A model generated the notes under the pieces. The model did no database searches. It saw only the letters and a list, made by a program, of their open reading frames with translations, and was not told where the DNA came from. A DNA stretch of 64,000 nt from Actinomycetes bacterium (GTDB lineage Bacteria; Actinomycetota; Acidimicrobiia; Acidimicrobiales; Microtrichaceae): contig JAAEPF010000033.1 in the NCBI GenBank assembly GCA_024222295.1, positions 95,691 to 159,690 on the forward strand. The letters are read 5' to 3'. Positions 1 through 7,467 of this stretch are shown here, in pieces. Both the position numbers and the translations under genes were made by a program. Numbering within the stretch: position 1 is the first letter of the stretch; the number at the start of each line of letters is the position of its first letter.

Positions 1-1199
1 CGGTCGCGCTTGACGGTGTCGCCACCACAGAACACGCCGAGGTGCACGTTGCCGTCGCCTGCGTGCCCGCAGCCGGCTATCCAGGCCTCGTACTCGCTGG
101 CCACGGCCGCCACGCGGTTCATGAACTGCGGAACCTGGGCCCGGGGAACGACGATGTCCACTATGTCGTCGGCGTTGTTGGCCTTGGACATCCAGAACGC
201 CTTTTCCCTGGCGTCGATCACCGACCCGGCTGCGGCAGGCGGCAGCACGTAGATGTCCATCGCACCCAGCTCGCCGAGCTGGGTCCCGAGCGCCTCCACG
301 TCGGCTTCCAGGCGGTCCTCGTGGGAGTTCTCGAGCATCACCACCAGGTAGGCGAGTGCGGTCTCCTTGATGCCGGAGGGAATCCCCAGCTCGAGGCCGA
401 CGTAGGACTCGGCGGCGGCCATCGTCATCATGTCGATGTACTCGAGAATCAGCGGAGCCACGCCCGAGTCGACGATGCGCGGAACGGCGGCGGTCACCTC
501 GTCGAGGGTCGCGAAGGGGGCCATGATGGTCGCCTGGTGGGGGAGTCGGGGATGCAGCTTGAGCGTGACCTCGGTGACCAGCCCGAGGGTGCCCTCGCTT
601 CCGACAACCAGTTGGGTGAGGTCATAGCCCGAAGTCGCCTTCACGAACTTGCCACCGGTGCGGATGACCTCGCCGCCCGCCAGCACGACCTCCAGGCCCA
701 GGACGTGGTGGCGCGTCACGCCGTACTTGATGGCCCGCATGCCGCCCGCGTTGGTGTTGACGTTGCCGCCGAGGCTGGCGGAGTACTCACCGGGATAGAC
801 GGGGTAGACGAGGCCATGCTCGGCAAGGGCCTCGTCGAGTTCATTGAGCCGGATTCCGGGCTGTACGACCGCCACGTGATTCTCGGTGTCGATCTCCAGG
901 ATGGAGTTCATGGATTCGAATGACACCACCACCGAGTCGGCCTTGGGGACGGCGGCGCCCGACAGGCCGGTGCCAGCGCCGCGGCCCACGACGGCGATGC
1001 CCTCGGCGTCGGCGACCCGGAGGATCTCGCTCACCTCTGCGGTGCTGGTCGGCCTGACCACGCTGGCCGGTACCACCGCCTCGACGGTGAGGCATTCATC
1101 GGCGGTGTAGTCCTCGCCGGCGGAGTCCCCCGACAGGAGGCGGCCGTCGGCTGCGAGGTCGGTCAGCGAGGCGGTCAGGATGTCGTGTGTCGTGCTCAA
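1..1199 (-). CDS. FAD-linked oxidase, GlcD type (C-terminus beyond window)
   Basis: Member of the FAD-binding PCMH/GlcD oxidase family, which oxidises 2-hydroxy acids such as glycolate or D-lactate. About 399 residues are visible against roughly 460 for the family, so only the extreme C-terminus is missing. The N-terminal half carries the FAD-binding segment (VGRGAGTGLSGAAV), then the YPGEYSASLGGNVNTNAGG and GSEGTLGLVTEVTLKLHPR stretches. The C-terminal cap ends with the typical GHAGDGNVHLGVF motif. I chose a TTG start at 1199 because GGGGAA lies about 6 nt before it and the family N-terminus follows directly. It is divergent from the small gene at 1282. The substrate cannot be told from sequence. 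Confidence 0.9.
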   Translation of the reverse strand, partial: MSTTHDILTASLTDLAADGRLLSGDSAGEDYTADECLTVEAVVPASVVRPTSTAEVSEILRVADAEGIAVVGRGAGTGLSGAAVPKADSVVVSFESMNSILEIDTENHVAVVQPGIRLNELDEALAEHGLVYPVYPGEYSASLGGNVNTNAGGMRAIKYGVTRHHVLGLEVVLAGGEVIRTGGKFVKATSGYDLTQLVVGSEGTLGLVTEVTLKLHPRLPHQATIMAPFATLDEVTAAVPRIVDSGVAPLILEYIDMMTMAAAESYVGLELGIPSGIKETALAYLVVMLENSHEDRLEADVEALGTQLGELGAMDIYVLPPAAAGSVIDAREKAFWMSKANNADDIVDIVVPRAQVPQFMNRVAAVASEYEAWIAGCGHAGDGNVHLGVFCGGDTVKRD

Positions 1200-1281
1200 T
1201 GTTCCCCACTCGGGTACCGGAAGCGCCACAGTCTGCCAAACCGTGGGAAGCATCGGGGCCGCGATCGGGTTGAATGGGTCT

Positions 1282-1656
1282 GTGAAGGTCAACAAGCTCG
1301 TGATGGTCTACGACGCGGATGCGGGGATACGCGGCGAGGTCTCGTACCTGTTGGGAATGATGCGGGGCCGGCACTGCGCCCTGTGTGACATCACCCACTC
1401 CGGAATCCGCCGCAAGGGAGCCTTCAGCGACCTCACCTGCTCACTTGGAGTCGAGGTGGACGTGCTGCACCGAAACCAGCAGCCCGCGGGCCTCGCCGAG
1501 TTCACCGCAGGGATGGGAGCGGTGGTCGTGGCCGAGACCGATGCTGGCCCAATGGTGCTGCTCGACGACGCCGAGCTCGCCGCGTGTGACGGCGATGTGG
1601 GCCGGTTCGCGGAGGCGCTCACCGCCAGCCTGGCGACGGTCGACACCGCCGGCTGA
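1282..1656 (+). CDS. Small uncharacterised protein with a CxxC motif
   Basis: About 124 residues, function not recognised. The N-terminus (VNKLVMVYDADAGIRGEV) resembles a soluble beta-strand and turn, followed by HCALCDITHS, a CxxC pair that could form a redox or metal site. There is no signal peptide or membrane segment. The GTG start at 1282 is the best guess; a TTG at 1270 is possible. Its stop codon touches the operator of the next gene, a CsoR/CstR-type repressor, so the two are probably co-transcribed and related in function, perhaps sulfur or thiol chemistry. That link is inferred from context only. Confidence 0.6.
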   Translation: MKVNKLVMVYDADAGIRGEVSYLLGMMRGRHCALCDITHSGIRRKGAFSDLTCSLGVEVDVLHRNQQPAGLAEFTAGMGAVVVAETDAGPMVLLDDAELAACDGDVGRFAEALTASLATVDTAG

Positions 1657-1671
1657 TACCCTACGGGGTAT
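1656..1671. promoter_or_regulatory. CsoR/CstR-type operator over -10 box and start codon
   Basis: Perfect inverted repeat ATACCC-TACG-GGGTAT. Its last two bases are the A and T of the repressor's ATG. A -10 box TACCCT (1657-1662) lies inside it, 7 nt before the ATG, so the mRNA is probably leaderless and a bound repressor would cover promoter and start together. ATACC...GGTAT palindromes are known for this repressor family; self-regulation here is inferred. Confidence 0.7.
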
Positions 1672-1939
1672 GGATATCCCGGAGGAAACAAGGGACGACC
1701 TGATCCGGCGGCTACGCCGCGCAGAAGGTCAGGTGCGCGCCGTGCAGCGAATGCTCGGCGAGGACGCCGAATGCCGCGACTTGGTCACCCAGATCTCGGC
1801 TGCATCGAGGGCCATCGACCAGGTCGGCTTCAGGCTGCTCGCAACGGGAATGCTCCAGTGCGCCGAGGACCCCGACAAGGCCGAGGCCGACGGATACTCG
1901 GTGTCCGAAATCGAGCGCCTCTTCACCAAGCTCGCCTGA
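1670..1939 (+). CDS. CsoR/CstR/FrmR-family repressor (DUF156)
   Basis: An 89-residue all-helical DUF156 protein, the usual length. These tetrameric repressors sense copper (CsoR), persulfide or sulfite (CstR), formaldehyde (FrmR) or nickel. The sensing positions here read Cys35 and Cys64, but the position four before the second cysteine, a copper-binding His in CsoR, is Gly60 (context ATGMLQC). The pair of cysteines without the histidine resembles CstR, so a reactive-sulfur sensor is more likely than a copper sensor. No sulfurtransferase or copper exporter is adjacent. The ATG lies inside its own operator, and the preceding small CxxC gene ends 13 nt upstream. Family is certain; the inducer is inferred. 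Confidence 0.9.
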   Translation: MDIPEETRDDLIRRLRRAEGQVRAVQRMLGEDAECRDLVTQISAASRAIDQVGFRLLATGMLQCAEDPDKAEADGYSVSEIERLFTKLA

Positions 1940-1947
1940 CCCGCCCT

Positions 1948-1953
1948 TAGGCT
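1948..1953 (+). promoter_or_regulatory. -10 box TAGGCT, leaderless
   Basis: TAGGCT sits 6 nt before the GTG at 1960, placing transcription start at or next to the start codon. No Shine-Dalgarno sequence lies between. Confidence 0.6.
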
Positions 1954-1959
1954 GGTCGC

Positions 1960-3240
1960 GTGCCGGCACCCACGGGACCATCACCACCCGAAGCGGTTCT
2001 CGACCATGTGGCGGCCGGAATCGACGTGGTCGTGCCGCTCGCCAACGGCGAGCCGGTGGCACTGATCGACGAGCTCGAGGCCCACGCCGGGTCACTCGAG
2101 GGCGTCCGGGTCCACCAGATGCACGCGCTCGTGGACCGCGACTACATGGATGGCCGCCATGGCGACCACCTCCGCCACGTGTCGTACTTCCTGTCTCACA
2201 TCACGAGGCCCCACCTGCACGAAGGCGGACTCGACCTGGTACCCGCACACTTCTCCGAGATGCCGGCACTGCTCGACCGCACGCTTCGCAAGCCCCTCAT
2301 CCTCGCGGCGTCATCGCTGCCCGACCGGCACGGGTTCTTCTCGCTCGGGACCAACGCCGACTACGCCGCGCGCTTCGTGGGTCGTTGGCCGATCTTCCTG
2401 GAGGCCAACAGACAGATGCCACGCACGTTCGGGCACAACATGGTGCACGTCTCCCAGCTGCTCGGGTGGGCCGAGGTCGATCGTCCGCTGATACAAGTGC
2501 CGGCGATCGAACCCAACCGCACCGACCGGGCGATCGCCGACCTCATCGCCGAGCGGATACCCGACAGGGCGACCATCCAGGCCGGTCTCGGCTCCATCCC
2601 GAACGCGGTGATGGAAGCCCTGGGCGACCACCATGACATCGGTGTGCACACCGAACTGATTTCGGACGGGATCATGGACCTGGTCGAGGCCGGGGTCGTG
2701 ACGGGTCTCTACAAGAAACGCCGGCCCAACCAGATGGTCACGACCTTCGCACTCGGGTCGGCGCGGCTCTATGACTGGTTGCACGACAATGTCGGGGTCG
2801 AGTTCCTCCCGGTCGACCACGTGAACGACCCGCGGGTCATCGCCGAGGAGCCGGACTTCGCCTCGATCAACGCCACCACCGAGGTCGACTTCCTCGGGCA
2901 GGCGGCATCGGAGACGATCGGTGGCCGCTACTGGTCGGGATCGGGTGGCCAGGCAGACTTCGCGAAGGGAGCCATGCTCGCGGAGCGTGGCCAGGGCTTC
3001 ATCGTGTTGCGCTCGACCACCTCCGATGGGGCGACAACGCGCATCGTGCCCCGGCTGGCGCGGGGCTCGGTGGTCACCACGCTCAAGAACACCGTCGACA
3101 AGGTCGTGACCGAATGGGGAGTGGCCGAGTTGCGCGGGCGCTCGCTGTCCGGGCGCGCCGAGGCGCTGATCGAGATCGCACATCCCGACTTCCGCGACCA
3201 GCTGCGCCGCGAGGCGGTTCATCTCGGCTACCTGCGGTAG
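1960..3240 (+). CDS. Acetyl-CoA hydrolase / 4-hydroxybutyrate CoA-transferase family
   Basis: A 426-residue cytoplasmic enzyme of the AcetylCoA_hydro family, which moves CoA between acetyl-CoA and short-chain acids. The C-terminal domain shows EVDFLGQAASETIGG followed by SGSGGQADFAKGA, matching the family signature. A Glu at residue 232 (GVHTELISDG) lies where 4-hydroxybutyrate CoA-transferase has its catalytic glutamate. The GTG start at 1960 is supported by the leaderless -10 box at 1948. It ends 13 bp from the converging Rrf2 gene. The substrate may be 4-hydroxybutyrate, butyrate or propionate; sequence alone does not decide. Confidence 0.88.
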   Translation: MPAPTGPSPPEAVLDHVAAGIDVVVPLANGEPVALIDELEAHAGSLEGVRVHQMHALVDRDYMDGRHGDHLRHVSYFLSHITRPHLHEGGLDLVPAHFSEMPALLDRTLRKPLILAASSLPDRHGFFSLGTNADYAARFVGRWPIFLEANRQMPRTFGHNMVHVSQLLGWAEVDRPLIQVPAIEPNRTDRAIADLIAERIPDRATIQAGLGSIPNAVMEALGDHHDIGVHTELISDGIMDLVEAGVVTGLYKKRRPNQMVTTFALGSARLYDWLHDNVGVEFLPVDHVNDPRVIAEEPDFASINATTEVDFLGQAASETIGGRYWSGSGGQADFAKGAMLAERGQGFIVLRSTTSDGATTRIVPRLARGSVVTTLKNTVDKVVTEWGVAELRGRSLSGRAEALIEIAHPDFRDQLRREAVHLGYLR

Positions 3241-3253
3241 CTGAGCAGCCGCC

Positions 3254-3721
3254 TCAGCGGCGGGCCAGGGCGTCCGGGTCTGCCAACAGCTCAAGCAACC
3301 CGCCAGGGAGCTCGTCGGCCTCGATGTGCGCCAAGGTCGCTGCCTCCAACACCCTGCGCAAGGCCACGCGCGTCGCTAGCCAGACCTTCTCCAGGGGTTC
3401 GGCGGCTCCCTCGTAGTCGAGCACCTCGGGTGCCTGCCCCCGCACGTCGGCAAGCGGGCCCTCGACCGCGCGGATGATGTCGGCGACGCTGACATCATCC
3501 GCGCGGCGGGCAAGCCAGTAGCCACCTTCGGACCCGCGCCGGCTGCCGACGATCCCGGCACGGCGCAGCTCCGACAGGATGCTCTCGAGGTACTTGGTGG
3601 GAATCTGCTGGGCATCGCCGAGCTCTTCACCCTTGGTCGGAGTCGACTCGCGGTCCGGGGAGCGTCGTGCGAGCTCCGCGGCCGCCCGAACTGCGTAGTC
3701 GACCTTGGCGGAGATGCGCAC
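3254..3721 (-). CDS. Rrf2-family transcriptional regulator without cluster cysteines
   Basis: A 155-residue winged-helix regulator beginning VRISAKVDYAVRA, the standard Rrf2 N-terminus, with a recognition helix near LSELRRAGIVGSRRG and the usual EGGYWLAR wing. There is no cysteine in the protein, so it cannot bind the Fe-S cluster used by IscR or NsrR; it is more like the CymR class that senses through protein or metabolite contacts. The longer reading frame upstream is spurious: the family N-terminus begins at the GTG at 3721, with CATCAT 6 nt before it. It is divergent from the MoxR operon and may control it, by position only. Confidence 0.87.
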   Translation of the reverse strand: MRISAKVDYAVRAAAELARRSPDRESTPTKGEELGDAQQIPTKYLESILSELRRAGIVGSRRGSEGGYWLARRADDVSVADIIRAVEGPLADVRGQAPEVLDYEGAAEPLEKVWLATRVALRRVLEAATLAHIEADELPGGLLELLADPDALARR

Positions 3722-3727
3722 GGCCCG

Positions 3728-3733
3728 ATGATG
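3728..3733 (-). promoter_or_regulatory. -10-like box CATCAT for the Rrf2 gene
   Basis: On the minus strand CATCAT lies 6 nt before the GTG start, the spacing seen at other leaderless genes here. It falls within 3 nt of the MoxR ATG on the other strand, so the divergent promoters overlap. Confidence 0.4.
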
Positions 3734-3735
3734 CC

Positions 3736-4674
3736 ATGTACCGTCCCAAGGTGGCCGACACCGACCTGCGAGAGGCACGCACACCCGCGCAAGTGGCCCT
3801 GGCGCTCGAGACGGGCGGCTACCTGCCCGACGAAGGCCTGGCCACCGCGGTACTGCTCGCCCTGCGGATGCAGCGGCCCCTGTTCCTGGAAGGCGAACCC
3901 GGTGTGGGCAAGACCGAGGTGGCCCGCACCATCGCGAAGGCAATGGGGGCCGAGCTCCTGCGACTCCAGTGCCACGAGGGCATCGACGCAGCACAGGCCG
4001 TCTACGAGTGGGATTACAGCCGCCAGATCCTGCACCTGCGGGCCGCCGAGGCCGCGGGTGGATCGCTGGATGCCCGCGAGCTCGAGGACGACCTGTTCAC
4101 AGAGCGGTACCTGGTCCGCAGGCCATTGCTGGCTGCGCTCGACAACGACCTCGATGTGCCGCCCGTGTTGTTGATCGACGAGATCGACCGTTCGGACGAC
4201 GAGTTCGAGGCCTTCCTGCTGGAGGCGCTGGCCGACTACTCCGTCACTGTGCCCGAGGTCGGCACCTTCACCGCCCGTCGGCCGCCGGTGGTGGTGCTCA
4301 CCTCCAACCGCACCCGCGACGTCCATGACGCGCTCAAGCGCCGGTGCCTCTACCACTGGGTCGAGCATCCCGACCTCGAGCGGGAGGTGCGCATCATCTC
4401 GATGCGTGCACCCCGGGTCCCGGCCGAACTCGCGCGGCAGGTCGCGTCGCTGACGCAGCGGTTCAGGCAACTCGGCCTCTACAAGCCACCCGGCGTGGCG
4501 GAGAGCATCGATTGGGCTGTGGCGCTGGACGCGCTCGACACAGCTGCGGTGACCGCCGACGCGGTCGGGTCCACCCTGGGCGCCGTGCTCAAGTACCGCG
4601 AAGACCAGCAACGGGTGCAGGAGGCTGGCCTCGACGGCATCGTCGCGGAGGCCCTGGCGGGTGCGGGAACCTGA
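3736..4674 (+). CDS. MoxR-type AAA+ ATPase, CoxD-like
   Basis: A 312-residue AAA+ ATPase of the MoxR group. Walker A is GEPGVGKTE with Lys59; Walker B is LLIDEID with Asp148-Glu149; sensor-1 is LTSNRTRDVHDALKRR. MoxR ATPases work with VWA-domain partners as chaperones that insert metals or mature enzymes. The next gene is such a VWA protein and XdhC-type genes follow, matching the CoxD-CoxE-CoxF/I maturation sets of molybdenum hydroxylases such as CO dehydrogenase. No hydroxylase structural genes are in the window. I use ATG 3736; the upstream extension overlaps the divergent Rrf2 gene. It overlaps the next gene by 14 bp. Confidence 0.88.
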   Translation: MYRPKVADTDLREARTPAQVALALETGGYLPDEGLATAVLLALRMQRPLFLEGEPGVGKTEVARTIAKAMGAELLRLQCHEGIDAAQAVYEWDYSRQILHLRAAEAAGGSLDARELEDDLFTERYLVRRPLLAALDNDLDVPPVLLIDEIDRSDDEFEAFLLEALADYSVTVPEVGTFTARRPPVVVLTSNRTRDVHDALKRRCLYHWVEHPDLEREVRIISMRAPRVPAELARQVASLTQRFRQLGLYKPPGVAESIDWAVALDALDTAAVTADAVGSTLGAVLKYREDQQRVQEAGLDGIVAEALAGAGT

Positions 4675-5776
4675 TCACCTCGGCTTCGTCGCGCTGTTGC
4701 GCGAGCGGGGGCTGCGCGTGCCGGTGACGGCCTCGCTCGCATGGACCGAGGCGCTGGGCATCCTCGGCACCGATCCCACCGACGTCTACTGGGCGGGCCG
4801 GGCAACGCTGGTGCGTTCACCGGAGGAACAGGCGCCCTACGACGCCGCGTTCGCCGAGTTCTTCCTCGGCGCGGTCCCTGCCGGCCGCGAGGGCGAGCCA
4901 GGGCAATCCACTCGGAGCGAGCCGGCTCCGGCAGGCCCACAGGATCCCGGGCTCTCCGCCGATGAGGCGCCGGAGGCGGTGGCGCTCTCCTGGAGCAGGG
5001 TGGAGCAGCTCTCCGGGCGGGATTTCGCGGAGTGTTCCGACGAAGAGCTGGGCGAGTTGTACGACGCCATTTCGCGAATCCGGCTGTGCACCCCGGCCAG
5101 GCGGTCACGCCGGCGGCGGCCGGCGCACCGGGGCGAGTCCGACATGCGTGGGTCGATGCGGCGAGCGCTGCGCACGGGCGGCGAGATGCTCGATCCTGCA
5201 CGACGGGACCGCGCCGGCACGCCGCGGAAGGTGGTACTGGTCGTCGATGTGTCCGGGTCGATGGAGCCATACGCAAGGGCCCTCCTCCGATTCGCACACG
5301 CCGCGGTCCAGTCATCGGCGCGGGTGGAGGTGTTCGCCTTTGCCACGCGGCTCACGAGGCTCACCCGTGAGCTCGCGAGCCGCGAACCCGACGAGGCCCT
5401 GCACCTTGGCTCGGAGGCCGTGGCGGACATGTCGGGAGGAACCCGGCTGGGAGAGGTCCTGAGCGCATTCAACGACCGCTGGGGGATGAGGGGTGCAGCG
5501 CGTGGAGCCGTCGTGGTGGTCCTGAGCGACGGATGGGACCGGGGCGAGCCCGGGCGGGTATCGGAGGAGATGCAGCGGCTGCAGCGGGTGGCGCACCGTG
5601 TCGTCTGGGTGAATCCGTTGCGTGCGTCACCTGGCTACCAACCCCTGGCCGCCGGCATGGCGGAAGCCCTGCCGTTCGTGGACGACTTCGTCGACGGTCA
5701 CAGTCTGGCAAGCCTGTCCGCGCTCGCCGACCTGCTCTCGGATCCGGCCCCCGGCGCTAGGTTTGGCAGCCGATGA
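4661..5776 (+). CDS. VWA-domain protein, CoxE-like
   Basis: A 371-residue protein with a C-terminal von Willebrand A domain. The MIDAS motif DVSGS (Asp196, Ser198, Ser200) is intact, and SGGTRLGEVL and VVLSDGWDRGEP complete the metal site. The N-terminal half is the CoxE-type region and is charged and less ordered around residues 80-110. It is the expected partner of the MoxR ATPase immediately upstream; the GTG start lies inside that gene's 3' end, so they are translationally coupled. The probable role is maturation of a molybdenum-containing hydroxylase. Not secreted. Confidence 0.85.
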   Translation: MREPDHLGFVALLRERGLRVPVTASLAWTEALGILGTDPTDVYWAGRATLVRSPEEQAPYDAAFAEFFLGAVPAGREGEPGQSTRSEPAPAGPQDPGLSADEAPEAVALSWSRVEQLSGRDFAECSDEELGELYDAISRIRLCTPARRSRRRRPAHRGESDMRGSMRRALRTGGEMLDPARRDRAGTPRKVVLVVDVSGSMEPYARALLRFAHAAVQSSARVEVFAFATRLTRLTRELASREPDEALHLGSEAVADMSGGTRLGEVLSAFNDRWGMRGAARGAVVVVLSDGWDRGEPGRVSEEMQRLQRVAHRVVWVNPLRASPGYQPLAAGMAEALPFVDDFVDGHSLASLSALADLLSDPAPGARFGSR

Positions 5777-6087
5777 AGGAGATCCTCGACGACATCGACC
5801 GCTTCAGGGTCGCCGGCCAGCGAGTGGCGATCGCCCGCGTGGTGGACACCCAGGGGTCAGGTCCGCGCGAGCCGGGCGCAGCGATGGCGGTCAGCGAGCG
5901 CGGCGAAGTCGCCGGCTCCGTGTCGGGAGGCTGCGTGGAGGCCGCAGTGGTTTCAGCGGCGCTGGAGGTGCTCGGCGGGGCGGGCGCCCGACTGGTCAGC
6001 TTCGGCTACTCCGACGACGAGGCCTTCGCGGTCGGCCTCACTTGCGGGGGCACCGTGCAGCTGTTCATAGAGCCCCTGGACTGGTGA
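5773..6087 (+). CDS. XdhC/CoxI N-terminal domain protein (stand-alone)
   Basis: A 104-residue protein that is just the XdhC_CoxI domain: VDTQGSGPREPGAAMAV, then GSVSGGCVEAAVV and GLTCGGTVQLFIEPL, with the conserved cysteines of both turns. XdhC proteins bind molybdopterin cofactor and help its sulfuration and insertion into xanthine dehydrogenase-type enzymes. Full-length relatives carry a Rossmann domain on the same chain; here that domain is supplied by the next gene. The start overlaps the previous stop (ATGA), so it is coupled to the VWA gene. Confidence 0.85.
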   Translation: MKEILDDIDRFRVAGQRVAIARVVDTQGSGPREPGAAMAVSERGEVAGSVSGGCVEAAVVSAALEVLGGAGARLVSFGYSDDEAFAVGLTCGGTVQLFIEPLDW

Positions 6088-6088
6088 C

Positions 6089-6871
6089 GTGAGCGGCATC
6101 TACGAGGCCCTGGCCGCATCGCTGCGCGCCGAACGTCCGGTCGCCCTCGCGTCGGTCGTGTCGGGCCCACAGCTCGGTGCCGTGCTCCTGGTCGAGCCCG
6201 ACGGCACGACCCTCGGACGGATTCCCGACGAGGACCTGCACCGCGTGGTGGTTCGCGACGCAGTCGGCGAGCTCGCCGCAGGGCGAACCGGGGTGCGGCA
6301 CTATGGAGAACACGGTCAGACCGGCGAAGAGGTCGTCACGGTCTTCGTGGAGTCCTTCGGGGCGCCGCCACGGATGCTCGTGTTCGGCGCGATGGACTTC
6401 ACCGGCGCCCTGGTGCGGGTCGCCAAGCTTCTCGGGTACACGGTGACCGTGTGCGATGCCAGGGAGGTGTTCGCAACCGCGCAAAGGTTCCCCCAGGCGG
6501 ACCAGGTGGTCGTCGACTGGCCGCATCGACTGCTGGAGGAGGTGGGCGCTGGTCTTGGCGCACGCGACGCCGTCTGTGTGCTCACACACGACGCCAGGTT
6601 CGATGTTCCGGCCCTGATGGCCGCAGTGGCCACCGATGCCGGCTACATCGGTGCGATGGGCTCGCGGCGCACCCATGCCGACCGGGTGGCGCGGCTGGAA
6701 TCTGCGGGGGCGACGCGCGCCGACCTCGAGCGCATCCACGCCCCGATCGGCCTGGACCTCGGAGCGCGCACACCTGAGGAGACGGCCATCTCGATCTGTG
6801 CGGAGATCATCTCGGCGCGAACCGGTCGCGATGCCGGGCCTCTGGACATGGCGCAAGGACCGATCCACTGA
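6089..6871 (+). CDS. XdhC-family protein with Rossmann domain
   Basis: A 260-residue partner of the preceding XdhC domain. The N-terminal third is a degenerate XdhC_CoxI region; the C-terminal part is the XdhC Rossmann domain, with FGAMDFTGALVRVAKLLGY as nucleotide-binding strand and turn, VLTHDARFDVPAL, and the signature GYIGAMGSRRTHADR, then IHAPIGLDLGARTPEE. Start GTG 6089 is 1 nt after the previous stop. With the MoxR, VWA and XdhC genes it forms a four-gene maturation operon for a molybdenum hydroxylase encoded elsewhere. Confidence 0.87.
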   Translation: MSGIYEALAASLRAERPVALASVVSGPQLGAVLLVEPDGTTLGRIPDEDLHRVVVRDAVGELAAGRTGVRHYGEHGQTGEEVVTVFVESFGAPPRMLVFGAMDFTGALVRVAKLLGYTVTVCDAREVFATAQRFPQADQVVVDWPHRLLEEVGAGLGARDAVCVLTHDARFDVPALMAAVATDAGYIGAMGSRRTHADRVARLESAGATRADLERIHAPIGLDLGARTPEETAISICAEIISARTGRDAGPLDMAQGPIH

Positions 6872-6888
6872 GCGAGTGGGCCAGCTTC

Positions 6889-7458
6889 GTGGTCTACCCG
6901 TCGGTGTTCAGCCCGACCGAGTGCGACCTGTTAGTGGAGGCAGGTGAAGCCTGCGTCAGCCGCGACGGCGCGGAACAGGGTGGGATCGAGGGTCTGGCCT
7001 CCGCAGAGGAGCTGCGCGACAGCTCCGTGGGCTGGATCGCTCGGACCACGTCGCTGGACTGGGCGTTCGAACGGTTGGAAGCGGTGGGTGATCGCGCCAA
7101 CGAGCGTTGGCTCCTCGAGGTCGACGGGATACTCGAGGACCTGCAGTACACGCTCTATGACAGACCGGGTGCCCACTACACGTGGCACCACGACGGGCTC
7201 GACGAGGGCGTGGAGGACCGCAAGCTCTCGCTCGTGCTGCAGCTGAGCGATCCCGCCGACTACAGCGGGGCCGACCTGGAGTTCCTCGAGGTGGCCGTCG
7301 ACTACGACGACCGGGAGCTGGCGGAGTTCAGGGCCAGCTCCAGGGCGCGGGGCGCGGTCGTGGCGTTCTGCGGGTTCGAGTACCACAGAGTCACCCCGGT
7401 GGAGTCGGGCGTTCGTCGTTCCCTGGTCGCCTGGGTGTCCGGCCCGCGACTGCGCTGA
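6889..7458 (+). CDS. 2-oxoglutarate/Fe(II) oxygenase, prolyl-hydroxylase-like
   Basis: About 189 residues with the double-stranded beta-helix signature of 2OG-Fe(II) oxygenases: His100-x-Asp102 (TWHHDGLDEG), distal His166 (FEYHRVTPVESG), and a following Arg for 2-oxoglutarate. It resembles PKHD/prolyl 4-hydroxylase proteins; the substrate is unknown. The GTG at 6889 is the first orthodox start, but the frame is open back to a CTG at 6868 whose extra residues (SEWASF) look plausible, so the true start may be up to 7 codons earlier. It follows the XdhC gene by 17 bp and is probably read from the same mRNA, though no functional link is known. Confidence 0.82.
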   Translation: MVYPSVFSPTECDLLVEAGEACVSRDGAEQGGIEGLASAEELRDSSVGWIARTTSLDWAFERLEAVGDRANERWLLEVDGILEDLQYTLYDRPGAHYTWHHDGLDEGVEDRKLSLVLQLSDPADYSGADLEFLEVAVDYDDRELAEFRASSRARGAVVAFCGFEYHRVTPVESGVRRSLVAWVSGPRLR

Positions 7459-7467
7459 AGGAGCCGG

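Noticed and set aside
42-923. 293-codon plus-strand frame at the left edge
   Set aside because: It mirrors the FAD-linked oxidase on the minus strand, whose family motifs are clear.
3241-3261. GCCGC-CTCA-GCGGC hairpin at a convergent junction
   Set aside because: Short, overlaps the Rrf2 stop and lacks a U-tract, so it cannot be called a terminator.
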